Of a stretch of DNA of 8,795 bases, positions 5,276 to 8,795 are shown in pieces. Position 1 is the stretch's first letter, and the number at the start of each line of letters is the position of its first letter. Both the position numbers and the translations under genes were made by a program. The notes below the pieces were generated by a model. That model made no database searches. It saw only the letters and a list, made by a program, of their open reading frames with translations, and was not told the origin of the DNA. The DNA comes from Alphaproteobacteria bacterium. GTDB lineage: Bacteria; Pseudomonadota; Alphaproteobacteria; VGEJ01. The DNA lies in contig VGEJ01000089.1 of the NCBI GenBank assembly GCA_016869335.1, positions 1 to 8,795 of the forward strand, given 5' to 3'.

Positions 5276-8200
5276 ATGGCAGCATTGGCGGTCGTCAGCC
5301 TCGACGACAAGTACGCCCTGGAATCCGGGCGAATCTTCATCACCGGCAATCAGGCGCTGGTCCGGCTCGCCATCCTGCAGCGCCAGCGCGATGCCAAGGC
5401 CGGGCTGAACACCGCGGGCTTCATCTCGGGCTACCGTGGCTCGCCGCTCGGCGCGCTCGATCAGTCGCTCTGGGGTGCCAAGCGCTTTCTTGATCGCGCG
5501 CACATTCGCTTCGAGCCCGGCGTCAACGAGGACTTGGCCGCGACCGCGGTGTGGGGCAGCCAGCAACTCGGCCTGTTCCCTGGCGCCAAGTACGACGGCG
5601 TGTTCGGGTTCTGGTACGGCAAGGGTCCGGGCGTGGACCGCTGCGGCGATGTGTTCAAGCACGCGAACATGGCCGGCACGGCGCCCTCGGGCGGCGTGCT
5701 GGCGCTCGCCGGCGACGACCACGGCGCCGCCTCCTCGACGGTGGCACATCAGAGCGAGCACGCCTTCATCGGTGCCATGATTCCGGTGCTGCATCCGGCG
5801 ACGGTACAGGAGATCCTCGACTACGGCGTCCATGGCATCGCGATGTCGCGCTACACCGGCGTCTGGGTGGCGCTCAAGCTCGTCAGCCAGACGGTCGAGA
5901 GCGCGGCCTCGGTCGATGTCGGCCCCGAACGGCACGCCTTCCAGGTGCCGGACTTCGCCATGCCGCCGGGTGGGCTGCATATCCGCTGGCCCGACGACCG
6001 CCACGAGCAGGAACAGCGGCTCCAGCGCTACAAGGTTTATGCCGCGCTCGCCTTTGCCCGCGCCAATCCGATCGACCGCATGGTGATTGATAGCCCGAAC
6101 CCGCGCTTCGGCATCGTGACCACCGGCAAGGCCTATCTCGACGTGCGCCAGGCGCTCGACGATCTCGGTATCGATGCGGCGCTCGCCGCCGAGATCGGGC
6201 TCAGGCTCTACAAGGTCGGCATGGTCTGGCCGCTCGAGCGCGATGGCGCCCGGCGCTTCGCCGAGGGCCTCGATGAGGTGCTGGTGGTCGAGGAGAAGCG
6301 GGCGATCATCGAGAACCAGTTCAAGGAGCAGCTCTACAACTGGAAGGAGTCGGTGCGGCCGCACGTCGTCGGCAAGTTCGACGAGCAGGGCGCATGGCTC
6401 ATTCCGGCCGCCGGCGAGCTGACCCCCGCCCACATCGCGCGGGTGATCGCGCGGCGCATCGAGAAGTTCTTCACCGGCCCCCGCATCCGCGAGCGCCTCG
6501 CCTTCCTCGAAGCCAAGGAGCGGGCGCTGAGCCGGGGCACGGCGCTCATCGCGCGCATCCCCTACTTCTGCTCGGGCTGCCCGCACAACACCTCGACCAA
6601 GGTCCCCGAGGGCTCCACCGCGCTCGCCGGCATCGGCTGCCACTACATGGCGCTGTGGATGGACCGCGACACCGCAACCTTCACCCACATGGGCGGCGAG
6701 GGCGCGAGCTGGATCGGGTTGGCGCCGTTCACCGACACCAAGCACGTGTTCGCCAACCTTGGGGACGGCACCTATTTCCACTCCGGTCTTCTGGCGATCC
6801 GCGCCGCGGTGGCGGCCGGAATCACGATCACCTACAAGATCCTATACAACGACGCCGTGGCCATGACCGGCGGACAGCCGGTCGAGGGCCACCTCTCGGT
6901 GGCCGACATCAGCCGCCAGGCCTACGCCGAAGGGGTGAAGACCGTGGTGGTGGTCTCCGATGAGCCCGAGAAGTACCCGCCCGGCACGTTCGCGCCCGAC
7001 GTGCGCGTCCGCCATCGCGATGAGCTGGACCGGGTGCAGCGCGAGCTGCGCGAGGTTCCGGGCGTGAGCGCGCTGATCTATGATCAGACCTGCGCCGCCG
7101 AGAAGCGCCGCCGACGCAAGCGCGGTCAGTTTCCCGACCCGGCCAAGCGCGCCGTCATCAACGAGGCGGTGTGCGAGGGCTGCGGCGATTGCAGCGTGCA
7201 ATCGAACTGCCTCTCTGTCGAGCCGCTGGAGACGGAGTTCGGACGCAAGCGGGTCATCAACCAGTCGTCGTGCAACAAGGACTTCTCGTGCGTCAAGGGC
7301 TTCTGCCCGAGCTTCGTCACCGTCCACGGCGGCCGGCTGCGCAAGCCAGCGCCAGCCGCGGGCGATGACTCCTGGATCGCGGAGCTGCCCGAGCCGGCGG
7401 TGGCGCCGACGGCCGGCGTCTACAGCGTCCTCATCACGGGTATCGGCGGCACCGGCGTCGTCACCATCGGCCAGATCCTGGGCATGGCGGCCCACCTCGA
7501 AGGCCGCGCCTGCTCGGTGCTCGACTTCACCGGGCTCGCCCAGAAGGGCGGCGCCGTCCTCTCGCACCTGCGCATCGCCGAGACACCCGATGCCCTGCAC
7601 GCCACGCGCATCGCCGCCGGCAACGCCGACCTGCTGATCGGGTGCGACCTGGTGGTCTCGGCCTCCTTCGAGGCGCTGAGCAAGCTCGAACCGGGCCGGG
7701 TCCACGCCCTCGTCAACGACCGCATGATCCCGACCGCCGATTTCACGCTGCGCACCGACGCCGAGTTCCCGGGCGAGGCGCTGCGCGGGCTGATCCGCGA
7801 GGCGGCGGGGTCCGGCCGGGCCGAGTTCATCGACGGTACGGGTCTGGCCACGGCGCTCCTCGGCGACAGCATCGCCACCAACATGTTCATGCTCGGCTTC
7901 GCGGTGCAGCGCGGCTTCATCCCGGTGAGCCGGGTGGCCATCGAGCGCGCGATCGCGCTCAACGACGTGTCGGTCGCCCTGAACCTCACGACGCTGGCGT
8001 GGGGCCGGCGCGCCGCGCTCGAGCTCGATGCGGTGACGCGCCTCGCCCGGCCGCGCCGGTCGAGCGGGGAGCGGCCGCGGCAGGAGCAGAGTCTCGATGA
8101 GCTGATCGGGCATCGCGCGCGTGAGCTCACGGCCTATCAGAACGCGGCGCTAGCCGAGCGCTATCGCGCGCTGGTGTGCCGCGTCGAGAAGGCCGAGGGC

Positions 8201-8749
8201 GAGCGAGCGCCCGGCCGCCATGGTCTGGCCGAGGCCGCCGCGCGTTACTACTACAAGCTCCTCGCCTACAAGGACGAGTACGAGGTCGCCCGACTCTACG
8301 CATCGGGCGCCTTCGAGCGCCGCTTGGCGGCCGAGTTCGAGGGCGACTGGCGGCTGCGCTTCCACCTCGCGCCGCCCTTGCTCGCGCGCCGCGATCCCGA
8401 GACAGGGTACCTCCTCAAGCGCGAATTCGGCCCCTGGATACTGAGCGCCTTCCGCCTGCTGGCGCGCTTGCGCGGCCTGCGCGGCACCGCCTTCGACATC
8501 TTCGGCCGCACCGCCGAGCGCAAGCGCGAGCGGGCGCTCATCGGTGACTACGAGCGCACCCTCGAGGAGCTAATGGCCGGCCTGACTTCCGACAACCACG
8601 CGCTCGCGGTCGAGATCGCCGGCATCCCCGAACACATCCGCGGCTACGGCCACGTCAAGGAGCGCCACTTGGCGGCGGCCGAGCGCCGCGCCGCCGAGCT
8701 GATGGCGGCGTTCCGCGAACCGGCGCCGCGGGCGAGCGCGGCGGAGTAG
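5276..8749 (+). CDS. Fused indolepyruvate ferredoxin oxidoreductase (single-chain IorA-IorB type)
   Basis: This cytoplasmic enzyme of 1157 residues should convert an aryl-pyruvate such as indolepyruvate, plus CoA and oxidised ferredoxin, to aryl-acyl-CoA, CO2 and reduced ferredoxin. Domains in order: the pyruvate-oxidoreductase alpha-type region (about 15-400, with GYRGSPLG at 52-59); the thiamine diphosphate-binding domain (about 425-600, with CSGCPHN from 432, GIGCH from 452, THMGGEG at 470-476, and GDG at 496-498 spaced 26 residues from N525); an iron-sulphur segment with C633, C636, C639, C645, C666, C672 and C677; a gamma domain beginning with the Gly-rich GIGGTG (722-727); and a C-terminal DUF6537-like region (about 925-1145). 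Length and order match the one-polypeptide bacterial family. GTG 5273 directly precedes ATG 5276; ATG is chosen because family N-termini begin close to the VSLDDKY motif, which lies just after it. The gene is divergent from the HicB-like gene and abuts a probable dehydrogenase gene downstream. Exact substrate preference among aryl- or other 2-oxoacids is not decided by sequence. Confidence 0.93.
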   Translation: MAALAVVSLDDKYALESGRIFITGNQALVRLAILQRQRDAKAGLNTAGFISGYRGSPLGALDQSLWGAKRFLDRAHIRFEPGVNEDLAATAVWGSQQLGLFPGAKYDGVFGFWYGKGPGVDRCGDVFKHANMAGTAPSGGVLALAGDDHGAASSTVAHQSEHAFIGAMIPVLHPATVQEILDYGVHGIAMSRYTGVWVALKLVSQTVESAASVDVGPERHAFQVPDFAMPPGGLHIRWPDDRHEQEQRLQRYKVYAALAFARANPIDRMVIDSPNPRFGIVTTGKAYLDVRQALDDLGIDAALAAEIGLRLYKVGMVWPLERDGARRFAEGLDEVLVVEEKRAIIENQFKEQLYNWKESVRPHVVGKFDEQGAWLIPAAGELTPAHIARVIARRIEKFFTGPRIRERLAFLEAKERALSRGTALIARIPYFCSGCPHNTSTKVPEGSTALAGIGCHYMALWMDRDTATFTHMGGEGASWIGLAPFTDTKHVFANLGDGTYFHSGLLAIRAAVAAGITITYKILYNDAVAMTGGQPVEGHLSVADISRQAYAEGVKTVVVVSDEPEKYPPGTFAPDVRVRHRDELDRVQRELREVPGVSALIYDQTCAAEKRRRRKRGQFPDPAKRAVINEAVCEGCGDCSVQSNCLSVEPLETEFGRKRVINQSSCNKDFSCVKGFCPSFVTVHGGRLRKPAPAAGDDSWIAELPEPAVAPTAGVYSVLITGIGGTGVVTIGQILGMAAHLEGRACSVLDFTGLAQKGGAVLSHLRIAETPDALHATRIAAGNADLLIGCDLVVSASFEALSKLEPGRVHALVNDRMIPTADFTLRTDAEFPGEALRGLIREAAGSGRAEFIDGTGLATALLGDSIATNMFMLGFAVQRGFIPVSRVAIERAIALNDVSVALNLTTLAWGRRAALELDAVTRLARPRRSSGERPRQEQSLDELIGHRARELTAYQNAALAERYRALVCRVEKAEGERAPGRHGLAEAAARYYYKLLAYKDEYEVARLYASGAFERRLAAEFEGDWRLRFHLAPPLLARRDPETGYLLKREFGPWILSAFRLLARLRGLRGTAFDIFGRTAERKRERALIGDYERTLEELMAGLTSDNHALAVEIAGIPEHIRGYGHVKERHLAAAERRAAELMAAFREPAPRASAAE

Positions 8750-8795
8750 GTGGCCGGCTCCGCCCTGGTGGTCGGCGTGGGTCCCGGGCTCGGGG
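8750..8795 (+). CDS. Start of a probable short-chain dehydrogenase/reductase (3' end outside window)
   Basis: GTG at 8750-8752 immediately follows the oxidoreductase TAG (8747-8749). The frame then encodes (M)AGSALVVGVGPGLG up to the window edge. A hydrophobic first strand followed by a Gly-rich VGVGPGLG turn is the usual N-terminus of NAD(P)-binding short-chain dehydrogenases, with V in place of T in the TGxxxGxG motif. Only 15 codons are visible, so the family call rests on this motif alone. Zero spacing to the preceding stop, with GGAG just before it, suggests translational coupling and a shared transcript with the oxidoreductase. Other Rossmann proteins are possible. Confidence 0.55.
   Translation, partial: MAGSALVVGVGPGLG

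Noticed and set aside
5124..5285. N-terminal extension of the HicB-like protein to 5285
   Set aside because: The extension does not resemble HicB, would overlap the start of the divergent oxidoreductase gene, and is bypassed by a strong Shine-Dalgarno sequence at 5132-5138.
5120..6781. 553-codon minus-strand open frame opposite the oxidoreductase
   Set aside because: It covers highly conserved oxidoreductase sequence and the divergent intergenic region, shows no domain, and is best explained by G/C third-position bias leaving the antisense frame stop-free.
6842..8113. 423-codon minus-strand open frame opposite the C-terminal half of the oxidoreductase
   Set aside because: Same antisense codon-bias effect; it is low in complexity and overlaps the iron-sulphur and gamma domains.

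Overview
The window is GC-rich, gene-dense chromosomal DNA with no RNA gene, mobile element, CRISPR array or phage signal. The strong G/C third-position bias, the single-chain indolepyruvate ferredoxin oxidoreductase, and the oligoendopeptidase F and ABC1-kinase pair suggest an alphaproteobacterium, perhaps of the Rhodospirillales or Hyphomicrobiales type. That placement is inference from protein flavour; no marker gene is present.

Layout, left to right. (1) At 2-562 (+) lies the C-terminal part of a coiled-coil plus OmpA/MotB-type peptidoglycan-binding protein; its start is outside the window. (2) It converges with a compact minus-strand operon, with only 5 bp between the two stop codons. 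In transcription order the operon is a UDP-glucuronate 4-epimerase-like sugar-nucleotide epimerase (4702-3722), an M3-family oligoendopeptidase F (3718-1931) and an ABC1/UbiB/ADCK-type atypical kinase (1926-568). The junctions are 3 and 4 nt and lack clear Shine-Dalgarno sequences, so the downstream genes are probably translated by reinitiation. (3) Upstream of the operon, on the same strand, is a small orphan HicB-like protein (5123-4806). The 103-bp gap before the epimerase holds a perfect 12-bp palindrome. (4) A 152-bp divergent intergenic region (5124-5275) separates this gene from a large plus-strand gene, 5276-8749, for a fused indolepyruvate ferredoxin oxidoreductase. (5) Directly after its stop codon (TAG then GTG) begins an ORF whose first 15 residues look like the N-terminus of a short-chain dehydrogenase; it runs off the window.

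Functionally there are three unrelated blocks: cell-envelope anchoring, an envelope-sugar/peptidase/kinase operon, and 2-oxoacid (aryl-pyruvate) oxidation coupled to ferredoxin with a likely partner dehydrogenase. Two start codons, for the epimerase and the HicB-like protein, were moved inward from the longest open frame because strong Shine-Dalgarno sequences lie inside or upstream of those frames. I do not see a clearly novel system. The points most worth a second look are the orphan HicB-like gene, the no-spacer operon junctions, the altered KxGQ motif of the ABC1 kinase, the seven-cysteine iron-sulphur region of the oxidoreductase, and the palindrome before the epimerase.
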